22,554 bases of DNA. Source: JACZST01 sp036985755. Its GTDB lineage: Bacteria > Actinomycetota > Acidimicrobiia > Spongiisociales > UBA5794. Under the pieces are notes generated by a model that worked only from the letters and a program-made list of their open reading frames with translations, ran no database searches and was not told the DNA's origin. This document shows, one piece after another, positions 1 through 8,338 of the stretch; positions within the stretch are counted from its first letter, which is position 1, and the number at the start of each line of letters is the position of its first letter. Location of the stretch: the NCBI GenBank assembly GCA_036985755.1, contig BTQG01000035.1, positions 1 through 22,554 on the forward strand, written 5' to 3'. The position numbers and the translations under genes were made by a program.

Positions 1-245
1 CGGGCACCCCTCGCAGCAATCCGTTGTGCAGCCCGTTCGACCTGCGTCGGGATGTCATGGAGTTTGGCGTCCACAAATACCGGACGGCCGAGACCCACCA
101 GGTCGTCGATGAGCCGGGGGCCGCGATCGTATAGGAGACCAAGGCCGATCTTGAAGGCGGCAACGTGCGCCTCGACCCGTTTCGCCATGTCGAGGGCCGC
201 TTGTGCCGTTGGCAGATCGAGAGCGACGATGACCTTGCCGTTCAT
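1..245 (-). CDS. pyrF: Orotidine 5'-phosphate decarboxylase, N-terminal part (cut by window edge)
   Basis: This enzyme decarboxylates OMP to UMP, the last step of de novo pyrimidine synthesis. Only the first 81 codons are present; the rest lies beyond base 1. The protein begins MNGKVIVALDLPTAQAALD, which is the first beta strand with the substrate-binding Asp of the OMP decarboxylase barrel. It continues to VFVDAKLHDIPTQV, the DxKxxDIP catalytic motif of the family. The ATG (245-243) overlaps the pyrD stop as ATGA and has a good ribosome site, GGAGCGG, seven bases upstream inside pyrD. It is the last visible gene of the pyr operon. Identity is secure; completeness downstream cannot be judged. 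Confidence 0.93.
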   Translation of the reverse strand, partial: MNGKVIVALDLPTAQAALDMAKRVEAHVAAFKIGLGLLYDRGPRLIDDLVGLGRPVFVDAKLHDIPTQVERAAQRIAARGA

Positions 246-1141
246 GACGCCGCTCCGACCAGGTCGGCAACCTGAGAAACGCCTTCCTTCACCATAAAGC
301 GCTGCAAGCCCTTGATGATGCGCCGCCCGACCCGCGGCTTGGCGAAGTGAGCGGTGCCGATGGCAACCGCAGAGGCTCCGGCCATCAGGTACTCGACCAC
401 ATCCGAGCTGGTCTGGACTCCGCCGCAGCCGACGATGGGGAGCCCCGGCAGGGCCTGGGCCACCTCCCACACACATCGCATGGCGATGGGCTTGAGCGGA
501 GCACCCGAATAGCCGCCGACCACGCCACTGAGTTTGGGTTGCCTGGTGGCGATGTCGATCCCGGCGCCCCACACGGTGTTGGTCAGCACCACCCAATCGG
601 CGCCGGCCCTGGCAACGGCATCGGCAACGGCCACCACATCGACGGCGTTCGGTGACAGCTTGGCCCCGATCGGCAGGTCGGTGGCCCCACGCACTCCGGC
701 CACCACCAGGGCGGCCGCCTCGGCGTCGAGGGCGAAGAGCTTGCCGGTGAGGTTCGGGCAGGACAGGTTGATCTCGATCGCCGCCACGCCCGCATCGGCC
801 AGACCAGCGGCAACCCCGGCGAAACCCACTGGATCGTGCGCCACCGCCGAGCCCCAAACCGCGGTTGGCACGTCGGCGATCAACGGCCCGACCTGGCGGC
901 CCCACGCCTCGATGCCGGGGTTCTGGATCCCGATGCCGTTGAGCATGCCCTCCCCCGCAGGCGCCATTCTCGGCGGTGGACGACCAGACCACGGTTCCGG
1001 AGACACCGACTTCGCCACAGCCGCCCCGTAGACGGAGAAATCGATGACACGGGCGAAGTCGACGACCGATCCCACCGTCCCCGACGCCGCCACCAGCGGG
1101 GATCCGAGTCGAACGGGCCCGAGCGTCGTCTCCAGACTCAT
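242..1141 (-). CDS. pyrD: Dihydroorotate dehydrogenase, class 1B type catalytic subunit
   Basis: This flavoprotein oxidises dihydroorotate to orotate. The 299-residue protein has no N-terminal membrane extension, unlike the quinone-linked class 2 enzymes. The motif INLSCPN places Cys128 where class 1 enzymes have their catalytic base (class 2 has Ser). KSVSPEP near residue 43 and the C-terminal VGCGGVQTSSDVVEYLMAGA and AVAIGTA segments are the FMN-binding parts. Class 1B enzymes normally work with the iron-sulfur/FAD subunit PyrK, but no pyrK lies next to this gene or elsewhere in the window. The ATG at 1141 was chosen because it gives an ATGA overlap with carB and matches the family N-terminus; a longer reading frame to 1258 lies inside carB and is not family-like. 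Confidence 0.93.
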   Translation of the reverse strand: MSLETTLGPVRLGSPLVAASGTVGSVVDFARVIDFSVYGAAVAKSVSPEPWSGRPPPRMAPAGEGMLNGIGIQNPGIEAWGRQVGPLIADVPTAVWGSAVAHDPVGFAGVAAGLADAGVAAIEINLSCPNLTGKLFALDAEAAALVVAGVRGATDLPIGAKLSPNAVDVVAVADAVARAGADWVVLTNTVWGAGIDIATRQPKLSGVVGGYSGAPLKPIAMRCVWEVAQALPGLPIVGCGGVQTSSDVVEYLMAGASAVAIGTAHFAKPRVGRRIIKGLQRFMVKEGVSQVADLVGAAS

Positions 1142-4100
1142 GTCGAAATCCCTGCTGCCGCGTGGTGGTCCTGGATGCTGGTGACGGTGGTGACGGTGTC
1201 GGGCCCGGCCTGGAGGCCGCCGGCAACCGCGCGACCTCCCTGGGCGGTGGTGATACACGGCACCCGATGCCTGGTTGCCGCCAGCCGGATCAGTCGCCCG
1301 TCTCCGCGTGCCCTGCGTCCCTGTGGCGTGTTGATGACCAGATCGATATCGCCGGCCTCGATCAACCGCACAGGGTCGTACGGGCCTTCGCCGACCTTGT
1401 CGACGCCGGTGGTGGCGATGCCATGTCGCGCCAGGTGCCCTGCCGTCCCGTGGGTGGCGAAGATCCGAAAGCCCAGATCGATGAAAACGCGGGCGATCTC
1501 GATTCCCAGCGGCTTGTCCCGATCCGCCAGTGACAGGAACAAGTTGCCCTTCTCCGCGATTGCCCGGCCGGAGGCGGCAAGCGATTTGGCGAAGGCGATG
1601 CCGAGTTCCGGTCCGATTCCCATCACCTCGCCTGTTGCTCGCATCTCGGGTCCCAGGATCGTGTCTTCACTCGGGAATCGGCTCCACGGCAGCACCGCTG
1701 CTTTCACCGAGGTATAGGGAGTCGTCACCGGGTGGTCCGGGATGAAACCCGCGGCGCGCAGGTCGGCGAGCCGCTCACCCATCATCACCCGCGTCGCCAC
1801 CTTGGCCAGCGGAACACCCGTCGCCTTTGAGATGAACGGCACCGTTCGCGATGCCCTCGGATTGACCTCGATCACAAACACCGCGCCCTCCCGGATGGCG
1901 AACTGCACATTGAGCAACCCGCGAACTCCAAGACCGGCGGCGAGCCTGCGGGTGTAATCCTCGATCGTGGCAATTGCCTGCTCTCCGATGGTCGGTGGCG
2001 GCACCACGCAGGCCGAGTCGCCAGAGTGCACGCCCGCCTCCTCGACATGCTCCATGACTCCCCCGACGTACAGCTCGGCCCCGTCGAAGATCGCATCGAC
2101 ATCCACTTCGATGGCCGACTCGAGGAAACGGTCGATGAGCAGAGGCGACTCGCCGAGGTCGACCTCACCCCCGGGGGTGGCATTGTACAAATCGGCGAGA
2201 TAGCCCTCCAGCTCGTCGCTCGCATAGACGATCCGCATCGCCCTGCCTCCGAGCACGTACGACGGGCGCACCAGCACAGGAAACCCGATGGTGTCCGCGA
2301 CCTCCATGGCTTCGACGATCGAGGTGGCCGTCCCGTGGCGGGGCTGCGGGATCCGCTCCCTGCGACACAGCGCAGAGAAGCGCTCCCGATCCTCTGCGGC
2401 ATCGATGGCGTCTGGAGGGGTCCCAGCGATCGGAAAACCGGCCTGCTCGATGGCATGGGCAAGAGCGAGCGGGGTCTGGCCTCCGAGCTGCACGATCACG
2501 GCCTGGGGCTGTTCCACCATCAGGACTGCCAGCACGTCCTCGACGGTGAGAGGCTCGAAGTAGAGGCGGCTCGACGTGTCGTAATCCGTCGACACCGTCT
2601 CCGGGTTGCAATTGATCATCACCGGTTCGTACCCGGCGTCTGCCAGGGCGAAGGCAGCGTGCACGCAGCAATAGTCGAACTCGATGCCCTGCCCGATCCG
2701 GTTCGGCCCCGAGCCCAATACCACCACCGTGCGATCGCCAGGCTCCGGTGCTTCGTCTTCGTCTTCGAACGTCGAGTAGAAATACGGCGTTTTCGCCTCG
2801 AACTCGGCGGCGCAGGTGTCCACCGTCTTGAAGGTGGTGGTTATGCCCGCGTCGAGTCGGATCCCCTCCACCGGCTCGCCGAGCAGATAGGTGAGTTGGG
2901 CATCGGAGTATCCGAAGCGCTTCGCGGTTCTGATCGTGGCGGCATCGGCGCCGCCGCCTTCGAGCTCGGCGCGGATCTCGACGATCTGAGCTAGTTGATC
3001 CACGAACCACGGGTCGTAGTGCGTTTCCCCGGCGACGTGACCGGCGTCGAACCCGCGCCGCAGCGCCTCGGCGGCCAGGAAGACTCGGTCGGGCGACGGT
3101 CGAGACAACCGTTGCAGCAACCGCTCATCCTCGAGGGCGAGGGCCGGCGCCTCGCCGGGGTCGGCGTTGAGGCCCATCCTCCCTGTTTCCAGGCTGCGGA
3201 GGGCCTTCTGCAACGCCTCGGGAAACGTCCTCCCGATGGCCATTGTTTCGCCAACGCTGCGCATCGAGGTGCCGAGCACCGGATCGACCGAGAAGAATTT
3301 GGCGAAGTCGAAGCGAGGTGCCTTCACCACCACGTAGTCCAGCGCCGGCTCGAACGAGGCCGGAGTCTCCCCCGTGATGTCGTTGGTGATCTCGTCGAGT
3401 GTGTACCCGACGGCGAGCTTGGCGGCGATCTTGGCGATCGGGAACCCGGTCGCTTTCGAGGCGAGCGCCGAGGACCGGGACACCCTCGGGTTCATCTCCA
3501 CGATGATGCGCCGCCCGGATCCCGGGTCGACGGCGAACTGCACGTTGGAGCCCCCCGTGGCGACGCCGATCTCCCGCAAACAGGCGATCGCCTCATCGCG
3601 CATCTCCTGGTACTCGCGATCGGAGAGGGTTTGGACGGGCGCAACCGTGATCGAATCGCCGGTGTGGACCCCCATCGCGTCCATGTTCTCGATCGCACAC
3701 ACGATCACGGCGTTGTCCGCAGCGTCGCGCATCACTTCGAGCTCGAACTCCTTCCACCCGACGAGCGATTCTTCGACGAGAACCTCGCCGACCGGAGAAG
3801 CGTGCAGGCCGGCAGCCACGATGTGGAGGGCCTCGTCTTGGTCGTGTGCCAACCCGGTGCCCCCGCCGCCGAGGATGTAGGAGGGCCGAACCATCACCGG
3901 GTAGCCGAGCCCTGCTGCGGCGACAAGCGCCTCCTCGACAGAGTGCACGTATGAGGATCTTGCGGTAGCGATCCCCGCTCGTTTCATCGCCTCCTTGAAG
4001 CGGCCGCGGTCCTCGGCGGCGGCTATGGCGTCGAGGCCGGCGCCGATGAGCTCGACGCCGTATTGCTCGAGCACACCGTCGGCAGCAAGCGCCATCGTCA

Positions 4101-4392
4101 CGTTGAGGGCGGTTTGGCCGCCAAGGGTTGGCAGCAGCGCATCCGGCCGCTCTTTAGCGATGATCGCCGCAACCACCTCGGGCGTGACCGGTTCTACGTA
4201 GGTGGCGTCGGCGAACGCGGGATCGGTCATGATCGTCGCCGGGTTCGAGTTGACCAGGATGACCCTGTACCCGTCCTCCCTGAGCACCTTGAGCGCCTGG
4301 GTGCCCGAGTAGTCGAACTCTGCGGCCTGGCCGATGATGATCGGGCCGGCGCCAATGACCAGGATCGACTCGATGTCGGCCCTACGCGGCAC
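1138..4392 (-). CDS. carB: Carbamoyl-phosphate synthase large chain
   Basis: The large subunit makes carbamoyl phosphate from bicarbonate, ATP and ammonia delivered by CarA. The 1084-residue protein shows the family's internal duplication. The first half starts with ILVIGAGPIIIGQAAEFDYSG (residues 10-30) and carries the carboxyphosphate ATP-grasp domain. The second half starts near residue 555 with VVLGSGPNRIGQGIEFDYC and carries the carbamate-phosphorylating ATP-grasp domain. A methylglyoxal-synthase-like regulatory domain follows from about residue 955. The start chosen is GTG at 4392, which overlaps the end of carA by 11 bases and has GAGGT eight bases upstream; the longer frame to 4482 is carA sequence read in another frame. 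Length is normal and no key part is missing. It acts as a heterodimer with CarA and feeds both PyrB and arginine synthesis. Confidence 0.97.
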   Translation of the reverse strand: MPRRADIESILVIGAGPIIIGQAAEFDYSGTQALKVLREDGYRVILVNSNPATIMTDPAFADATYVEPVTPEVVAAIIAKERPDALLPTLGGQTALNVTMALAADGVLEQYGVELIGAGLDAIAAAEDRGRFKEAMKRAGIATARSSYVHSVEEALVAAAGLGYPVMVRPSYILGGGGTGLAHDQDEALHIVAAGLHASPVGEVLVEESLVGWKEFELEVMRDAADNAVIVCAIENMDAMGVHTGDSITVAPVQTLSDREYQEMRDEAIACLREIGVATGGSNVQFAVDPGSGRRIIVEMNPRVSRSSALASKATGFPIAKIAAKLAVGYTLDEITNDITGETPASFEPALDYVVVKAPRFDFAKFFSVDPVLGTSMRSVGETMAIGRTFPEALQKALRSLETGRMGLNADPGEAPALALEDERLLQRLSRPSPDRVFLAAEALRRGFDAGHVAGETHYDPWFVDQLAQIVEIRAELEGGGADAATIRTAKRFGYSDAQLTYLLGEPVEGIRLDAGITTTFKTVDTCAAEFEAKTPYFYSTFEDEDEAPEPGDRTVVVLGSGPNRIGQGIEFDYCCVHAAFALADAGYEPVMINCNPETVSTDYDTSSRLYFEPLTVEDVLAVLMVEQPQAVIVQLGGQTPLALAHAIEQAGFPIAGTPPDAIDAAEDRERFSALCRRERIPQPRHGTATSIVEAMEVADTIGFPVLVRPSYVLGGRAMRIVYASDELEGYLADLYNATPGGEVDLGESPLLIDRFLESAIEVDVDAIFDGAELYVGGVMEHVEEAGVHSGDSACVVPPPTIGEQAIATIEDYTRRLAAGLGVRGLLNVQFAIREGAVFVIEVNPRASRTVPFISKATGVPLAKVATRVMMGERLADLRAAGFIPDHPVTTPYTSVKAAVLPWSRFPSEDTILGPEMRATGEVMGIGPELGIAFAKSLAASGRAIAEKGNLFLSLADRDKPLGIEIARVFIDLGFRIFATHGTAGHLARHGIATTGVDKVGEGPYDPVRLIEAGDIDLVINTPQGRRARGDGRLIRLAATRHRVPCITTAQGGRAVAGGLQAGPDTVTTVTSIQDHHAAAGIST

Positions 4393-5518
4393 GGGTGATG
4401 ACCTCGACAAACCGGTCGAAGAGCCTGGTGGCATCGTTGGGCCCCGGCGCCGCCTCGGGGTGGTATTGCACCGAAAAGGCACCGGCGTCGGCGCAGGCGA
4501 GCCCCTCGAGCGTGCCGTCGTTCAGATTCAGATGGGTAGCAACGACTCGCCCGAACGGCGTGTCGAGGTCCGGCGGCGCGGTCCCAGGGCGGGACGGCGT
4601 CGGGCCCTCGCCCGAGCGGAGGTCGACGGCAAAGCCGTGGTTCTGCGAGGTGATCTCGACACCGCCGTCAGCGCGCCTGCGTACAGGGTGGTTCCCTCCG
4701 TGGTGGCCGAACGGCAGCTTGAAGGTGGTGGCTCCCAGCGCCAGGCCGAGTACCTGGTGGCCGAGGCAGACCCCAAAGATTGGAACCTTGCCGAGCAGCC
4801 CGCGGACCGCGTCGACGCAGCCGGTCAACGGCTCGGGATCACCGGGACCGTTGGAGAGCAAGACCCCGTCGGGTGAACGGGAGATGGTGTCGTGGGCCGT
4901 TGTCGACGCGGGCACGACGGTCACGGCAATGCCCCGGTCGGTCAGCGCGGTGACGATGTCGCGTTTGATCCCGAAGTCATAGGCCACCACCTCGGCTCTG
5001 ATGTCGCCATCGGGCTGGCGCCGATATGCGGCCGCGGTGGTGACCGCACCGACCAGGTCTCTTCCTGCGATCTCCGGCGTCGCTGCGGCCATTGCCGCGA
5101 GATCGGCGATGTCGATGTCGGTGCCAACCGCAGCCGGCATCGCACCGTGGTCGCGGACGTGGCGGGTCAGCCGCCTGGTGTCGACGTCGGTCAACACAAC
5201 GATGCCGTGGGCGGCGAGGAACTCTGCGAAGCCGCCCCGGGACCGCCAACTCGAATGGGACCGGCTCATGGAGCGTGTCACCAACCCGACGGCATGGGGT
5301 CGATCCGCCTGGTCATCGGCGGCGTTGGTGCCGTAGTTGCCGATGTGCGGTGCGGTCATGGCCACGATCTGACCGGCGTATGAAGGGTCGGTGATGATCT
5401 CCTGGTAGCCGGTCATCGCCGTGTTGAACACCACCTCTCCACCGGCGACTCCCTCGGCGCCGACCGATCGACCCCGAAAGACGGTGCCGTCGGCGGTGAC
5501 CAGGATGCCCGGCCTCAC
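4382..5518 (-). CDS. carA: Carbamoyl-phosphate synthase small chain (glutamine amidotransferase)
   Basis: The small subunit hydrolyses glutamine and passes ammonia to CarB. The 378-residue protein has the CarA-specific N-terminal domain (GEVVFNTAMTGYQEIITDPSY, residues 27-47) and a class I glutamine amidotransferase domain. The nucleophile is Cys251 in FGVCLGHQ, with His353 and Glu355 in QYHPE completing the triad. A loop of roughly 15 residues (about 300-322) appears longer than in E. coli. The start is GTG at 5518: it forms a GTGA overlap with the pyrC stop and gives the usual N-terminus (ILVTADGTVFRG). The frame is open up to 5821, but that stretch encodes the pyrC C-terminus in another frame. 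No clear Shine-Dalgarno is present, so translation probably depends on coupling to pyrC. Confidence 0.96.
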   Translation of the reverse strand: MRPGILVTADGTVFRGRSVGAEGVAGGEVVFNTAMTGYQEIITDPSYAGQIVAMTAPHIGNYGTNAADDQADRPHAVGLVTRSMSRSHSSWRSRGGFAEFLAAHGIVVLTDVDTRRLTRHVRDHGAMPAAVGTDIDIADLAAMAAATPEIAGRDLVGAVTTAAAYRRQPDGDIRAEVVAYDFGIKRDIVTALTDRGIAVTVVPASTTAHDTISRSPDGVLLSNGPGDPEPLTGCVDAVRGLLGKVPIFGVCLGHQVLGLALGATTFKLPFGHHGGNHPVRRRADGGVEITSQNHGFAVDLRSGEGPTPSRPGTAPPDLDTPFGRVVATHLNLNDGTLEGLACADAGAFSVQYHPEAAPGPNDATRLFDRFVEVITRAA

Positions 5519-6798
5519 GGTGTCGGGGCGACAGCAGCCGGTGACCCGCTCCGGGCGGTGACCGTTCCCCGGTAGACGGTGGCGACCACCCTGCCCCGGA
5601 GGGTCATGCCCAAATAGGGAGTGTTCGAGGATCGGGACACGGTTCGTTCCGGCACCCATTCGCGGACGGGGTCGAACACGGCGAGATGGGCAGGCCCCCC
5701 AACCGCTACCCACCGGCCCTGTTCGGGCATGCCGGCGATGGCCGCCGGTGCCACGGCCATCCGGGTGTAGAACGACACGGGGTCGAGTGGGGCCACGGTG
5801 TTGACCACGGCGGCGGCCCACTCCAGCCCGGTGATACCGCTTGCGGCATGCTCGAAGGGAACGTCCTTGTCGTGGGCGGCGTGTGGCGCATGGTCGGTGG
5901 CGACGGCATCGATGGTCCCGTCGCGCAGACCTGCCCGTAACGCATCCCTGTGCTCCGCGCTGCGTAGTGGAGGCATCACCTTGTACGTGGGATCGGTCCT
6001 GGCGACCGTGCTGTCGTCGAAGGCGAGATGGTGCGGCGTCACCTCGGCAGACACATCGAGGCCACGGGCCTTTGCCGCGGCGATCATCTCGACGCCCCCG
6101 GCCGTCGACAGATGCTGGACGTGGTAGCGGGCCCCTGTCAGCTCAGCGAGCCGCAGGTCTCTTGCGATGATGATCTCTTCTGCTTCAGCGGGAATGGCCG
6201 GCATCCCGAGCAGCGACGACACCACTCCTTCATGTAGTTGGCCGGCGGCGGCGAGGCCCGGATCGAGCGCGTGCTGGGCAATCACCCCGCCTCTGGTGGC
6301 CAGGTAGTCCATTGCCTGTCGCATCAGACCGGCGTCGGCGACGGCATTCCCGTCGTCGGTGAACAGTCTGACCCCTGCCTGCCACAGCTCGTCGAGATGG
6401 GCGAGCTGCTCGCCGTGACGTCCCATCGAAACCGCTCCTGCCGGCATCACATCAACCAGGCCCGTCGTGGCTCCACGGTCGGCGATGAACCTTGCCAGGT
6501 GGCCGGCGTCGACGGCCGGGTCGGTGTTCGGCATGGTCACCACCGCCGTGTAACCGCCGGCGGCCGCTGCCGCCGAACCCGACGAGATGTCTTCCTTCCA
6601 CTCCTCCCCTGGTTCGCGCAGGTGGCTGTGGAGATCGACGAAACCCGGGCCTACCCAGGCCCCGTCACACTCGATGAGTGTCTCCGCATCGAGGCCGCTG
6701 CCGATTTCGACGATCACCCCGTCCGCGATGCGGACGTCGGCTTCGAGCAAGCCATCCTCGGTGAGGAGGCTGCCTCCTGAGAGTACGAGATCACTCAT
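5515..6798 (-). CDS. pyrC: Dihydroorotase, class I (zinc)
   Basis: This amidohydrolase cyclises N-carbamoyl-aspartate to dihydroorotate. The 427-residue protein has the class I metal site: DLHSHLREPG (His57, His59, Arg61), the DDG motif (Asp148-Asp149), His176, His229 in HVQHLS and Asp302 in ATDHAPH. The segment GGYTAVVTMPNTDP is the substrate-binding Asn91 region. The usual HCED around the third histidine reads QHALD; Mycobacterium has QHAEE, so this is a lineage-type change. The ATG at 6798 overlaps the end of pyrB by eight bases (ATGAGTGA) and has a strong GGAGGTG site inside pyrB, so I preferred it to the longer frame starting at 6846. Confidence 0.96.
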   Translation of the reverse strand: MSDLVLSGGSLLTEDGLLEADVRIADGVIVEIGSGLDAETLIECDGAWVGPGFVDLHSHLREPGEEWKEDISSGSAAAAAGGYTAVVTMPNTDPAVDAGHLARFIADRGATTGLVDVMPAGAVSMGRHGEQLAHLDELWQAGVRLFTDDGNAVADAGLMRQAMDYLATRGGVIAQHALDPGLAAAGQLHEGVVSSLLGMPAIPAEAEEIIIARDLRLAELTGARYHVQHLSTAGGVEMIAAAKARGLDVSAEVTPHHLAFDDSTVARTDPTYKVMPPLRSAEHRDALRAGLRDGTIDAVATDHAPHAAHDKDVPFEHAASGITGLEWAAAVVNTVAPLDPVSFYTRMAVAPAAIAGMPEQGRWVAVGGPAHLAVFDPVREWVPERTVSRSSNTPYLGMTLRGRVVATVYRGTVTARSGSPAAVAPTP

Positions 6799-7708
6799 CG
6801 TGCTCACCTCCAAGCAAGCGGAATAAGACCGCCATTCGCACCGCAACCCCGTTGGCCACCTGTTCGAGAATGAGACTGCGATCGTCGTCGGCGACTTCGG
6901 CTGCGATCTCGACCCCGCGATTCATCGGGCCGGGGTGGAGCACCACGGTGTCAGGCTTGAGCTGCGAAAACCGCTGCATGGTCATCCCGTAACGCGTCGT
7001 GTACTCGGCCAGGGAAGGAAACACGGAGGCGCCGCCGCGTTCGGACTGGACCCGCAACAGATAGACGACATCGAGCTCGGTCAGCACCTCATCGAGGTCT
7101 TCGGAGGCTGTCGCCGGCCATCCATCGATCTGGGTCGGAAGCAGAGTCTTTGGCGCCACCATCGTGACCTCGGCCCCAAGTGTGTTGAAAGCAAACACGT
7201 CGGAGCGGGCGACGCGCGAATGCCTGATGTCGCCGACGATGCCGATACGGAGCCCATCGAGGGTCCCGAACCGCTGCCGGATAGTCAAGGCGTCGAGCAG
7301 GGCCTGCGTCGGGTGTTGATGGGCGCCGTCGCCGGCATTCAGGACCGGCTGGTCCACCCACTCGGCCACCCGCCACGGAGCGCCGGTCGCCTTGTGCCGC
7401 ACGACCATGGCGTCGGTACCCATGGCTTGCACGGTGAGCACGGTGTCTTTGAGACTCTCTCCCTTCGAGAGCGAAGACGTGCTCGGCGAGAAGGACATGG
7501 TGTCTGCGCTCAGCGCCTTGGCCGCCTTCTCGAAAGAGAGCTTGGTTCGTGTCGACGGCTCGAAGAACATCGTCGCCACCGTCTTGCCGCGAAGCGCCGG
7601 TACTTTCGGCATGGGCCGGGCCAGCACTTCAACGAAAGAATCGGCATCGTCGAGCAACTCGGTCAGCTCCTGGCGGGTGGTGTCCTCTGTCGAGAGGAAG
7701 TGGTTCAT
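6791..7708 (-). CDS. pyrB: Aspartate carbamoyltransferase catalytic subunit
   Basis: PyrB joins carbamoyl phosphate and aspartate, the committed step of the pathway. The 305-residue protein has the carbamoyl-phosphate loop FFEPSTRTKLSFE (residues 48-60), the SKGES segment near 81-85 that supplies the Lys from the neighbouring subunit, and HPTQALLD at 132-139. The C-terminal half has the aspartate-binding HPGPMNRG motif. No pyrI regulatory gene is adjacent, as usual outside the enterobacteria. The ATG overlaps the pyrR stop as ATGA and is preceded by a strong GGAGGT six bases upstream, so this gene could be translated well even without coupling. Confidence 0.97.
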   Translation of the reverse strand: MNHFLSTEDTTRQELTELLDDADSFVEVLARPMPKVPALRGKTVATMFFEPSTRTKLSFEKAAKALSADTMSFSPSTSSLSKGESLKDTVLTVQAMGTDAMVVRHKATGAPWRVAEWVDQPVLNAGDGAHQHPTQALLDALTIRQRFGTLDGLRIGIVGDIRHSRVARSDVFAFNTLGAEVTMVAPKTLLPTQIDGWPATASEDLDEVLTELDVVYLLRVQSERGGASVFPSLAEYTTRYGMTMQRFSQLKPDTVVLHPGPMNRGVEIAAEVADDDRSLILEQVANGVAVRMAVLFRLLGGEHDE

Positions 7709-8241
7709 GGGTTACCTCCAGGTTCGATCTCCACCCCGTCTGCATCGTCGATCTCGGCGACGTGCACCGTGACGCGTTCGTCGTGGGCGGTCGGCAGGTT
7801 CTTCCCGATGTAGTCGGGCCGGATGGGAAGTTCACGGTGACCGCGGTCGATGAGCACGGCCAGCTGCACCCTCTCCGGCCTGCCCAGGTCGGCGAGGGCG
7901 TCGAGGGCGGCACGGATCGTCCTGCCCGTGTACAGGACATCATCGACGAGGACGACGGTGGCTCCATCGAGGGGCTCCGGTACCTCGGTCTTGCCAAGCT
8001 CGGTCTTCGGCCTGGTGTCGAGATCGTCGCGGTACAGACCGATGTCGAGGCTGCCCCACGGGATCCAAGTGCCCTCGATGCGCTCGATGGCCTTGGCCAG
8101 CCTCTCGGCCAGTGGCACCCCGCGGGTATGGATGCCGACGAGCAGCACACCGGCGGCCCCTCGGTTCCGCTCCAGGATCTCGTGGGCCATCCGCGTCAGC
8201 GCCCGCTCGATATCACCGGGATCCATCACCTGGCGACTCAT
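7705..8241 (-). CDS. pyrR: PyrR, RNA-binding regulator of the pyr operon (uracil phosphoribosyltransferase fold)
   Basis: PyrR senses UMP and binds a stem-loop in pyr leader RNA; many members also have uracil phosphoribosyltransferase activity. The 178-residue protein has the PRPP-binding loop VVLVDDVLYTGRT (residues 96-108) and the PyrR-type C-terminal stretch RGHRELPIRPDYIGKNLPT. The N-terminus IERALTRMAHEILERN matches the family closely, which fixes the start at ATG 8241. The 20 bases before this ATG contain no Shine-Dalgarno; they are the tail of a terminator and the end of a 22-codon leader ORF whose TGA overlaps the ATG. PyrR translation therefore probably depends on the leader ORF, giving possible autoregulation through its own RNA site at 8318-8336. 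Confidence 0.97.
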   Translation of the reverse strand: MSRQVMDPGDIERALTRMAHEILERNRGAAGVLLVGIHTRGVPLAERLAKAIERIEGTWIPWGSLDIGLYRDDLDTRPKTELGKTEVPEPLDGATVVLVDDVLYTGRTIRAALDALADLGRPERVQLAVLIDRGHRELPIRPDYIGKNLPTAHDERVTVHVAEIDDADGVEIEPGGNP

Positions 8242-8306
8242 GACCGGATAACAAAAAAGCGGCCGACGCCCCTGATGGGTGCGTCGCCGCGGTGGGCGTC
8301 GTGCAT
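8238..8306 (-). CDS. 22-codon leader peptide ORF upstream of pyrR
   Basis: This ORF is short and unlabelled but well supported by its setting. It starts with ATG at 8306, seven bases after a strong GGAGG that is part of AAGGGAGGAG (8312-8321). It encodes MHDAHRGDAP at the N-terminus and RFFVIRS at the C-terminus, and its TGA overlaps the pyrR ATG as ATGA. Its codons cover the whole attenuator hairpin, and the U-tract is read as Phe-Phe. The Shine-Dalgarno merges with the 3' side of the PyrR-binding motif. I infer that the peptide itself need not be functional: its translation probably blocks the terminator and delivers ribosomes to pyrR. The E. coli pyrBI leader is a functional parallel, though not homologous. 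Confidence 0.72.
   Translation of the reverse strand: MHDAHRGDAPIRGVGRFFVIRS
8253..8290 (-). terminator. Intrinsic terminator (attenuator) just before pyrR
   Basis: On the minus strand the left arm GCGGCGACGC (8290-8281) pairs with GCGTC-G-GCCGC (8269-8259), giving ten pairs with one bulged G and an 11-base loop. Six U residues follow (8258-8253). This is the only hairpin seen in the window with a proper U-tail. It lies entirely inside the leader ORF and ends 11 bases before the pyrR ATG, so it acts on the pyr operon rather than on nusB. Confidence 0.8.
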
Positions 8307-8311
8307 TCCTG

Positions 8312-8338
8312 CTCCTCCCTTGCCAGCCTCACTGGACC
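8312..8338 (-). promoter_or_regulatory. PyrR-binding RNA motif overlapping the leader ORF ribosome site
   Basis: The minus strand reads TCCAGTGAGGCTGGCAAGG (8336-8318), which fits the PyrR-binding loop known from Bacillus pyr leaders (UCCAGNGAGGCUGNNAAGG). CCAG and CUGG form the upper stem around a UGAGG loop, and UCC can pair with the GGG/GGA that follows the conserved AA. The 3' side continues into AAGGGAGGAG (8321-8312), the ribosome site of the leader ORF. Bound PyrR would therefore be expected to hide this site. No other copy was seen before pyrB or pyrC. Confidence 0.85.

Noticed and set aside
5519..5821. N-terminal extension of carA by about 100 residues
   Set aside because: The extension is pyrC coding sequence read in another frame; the GTG at 5518 gives the normal CarA N-terminus and a GTGA overlap.
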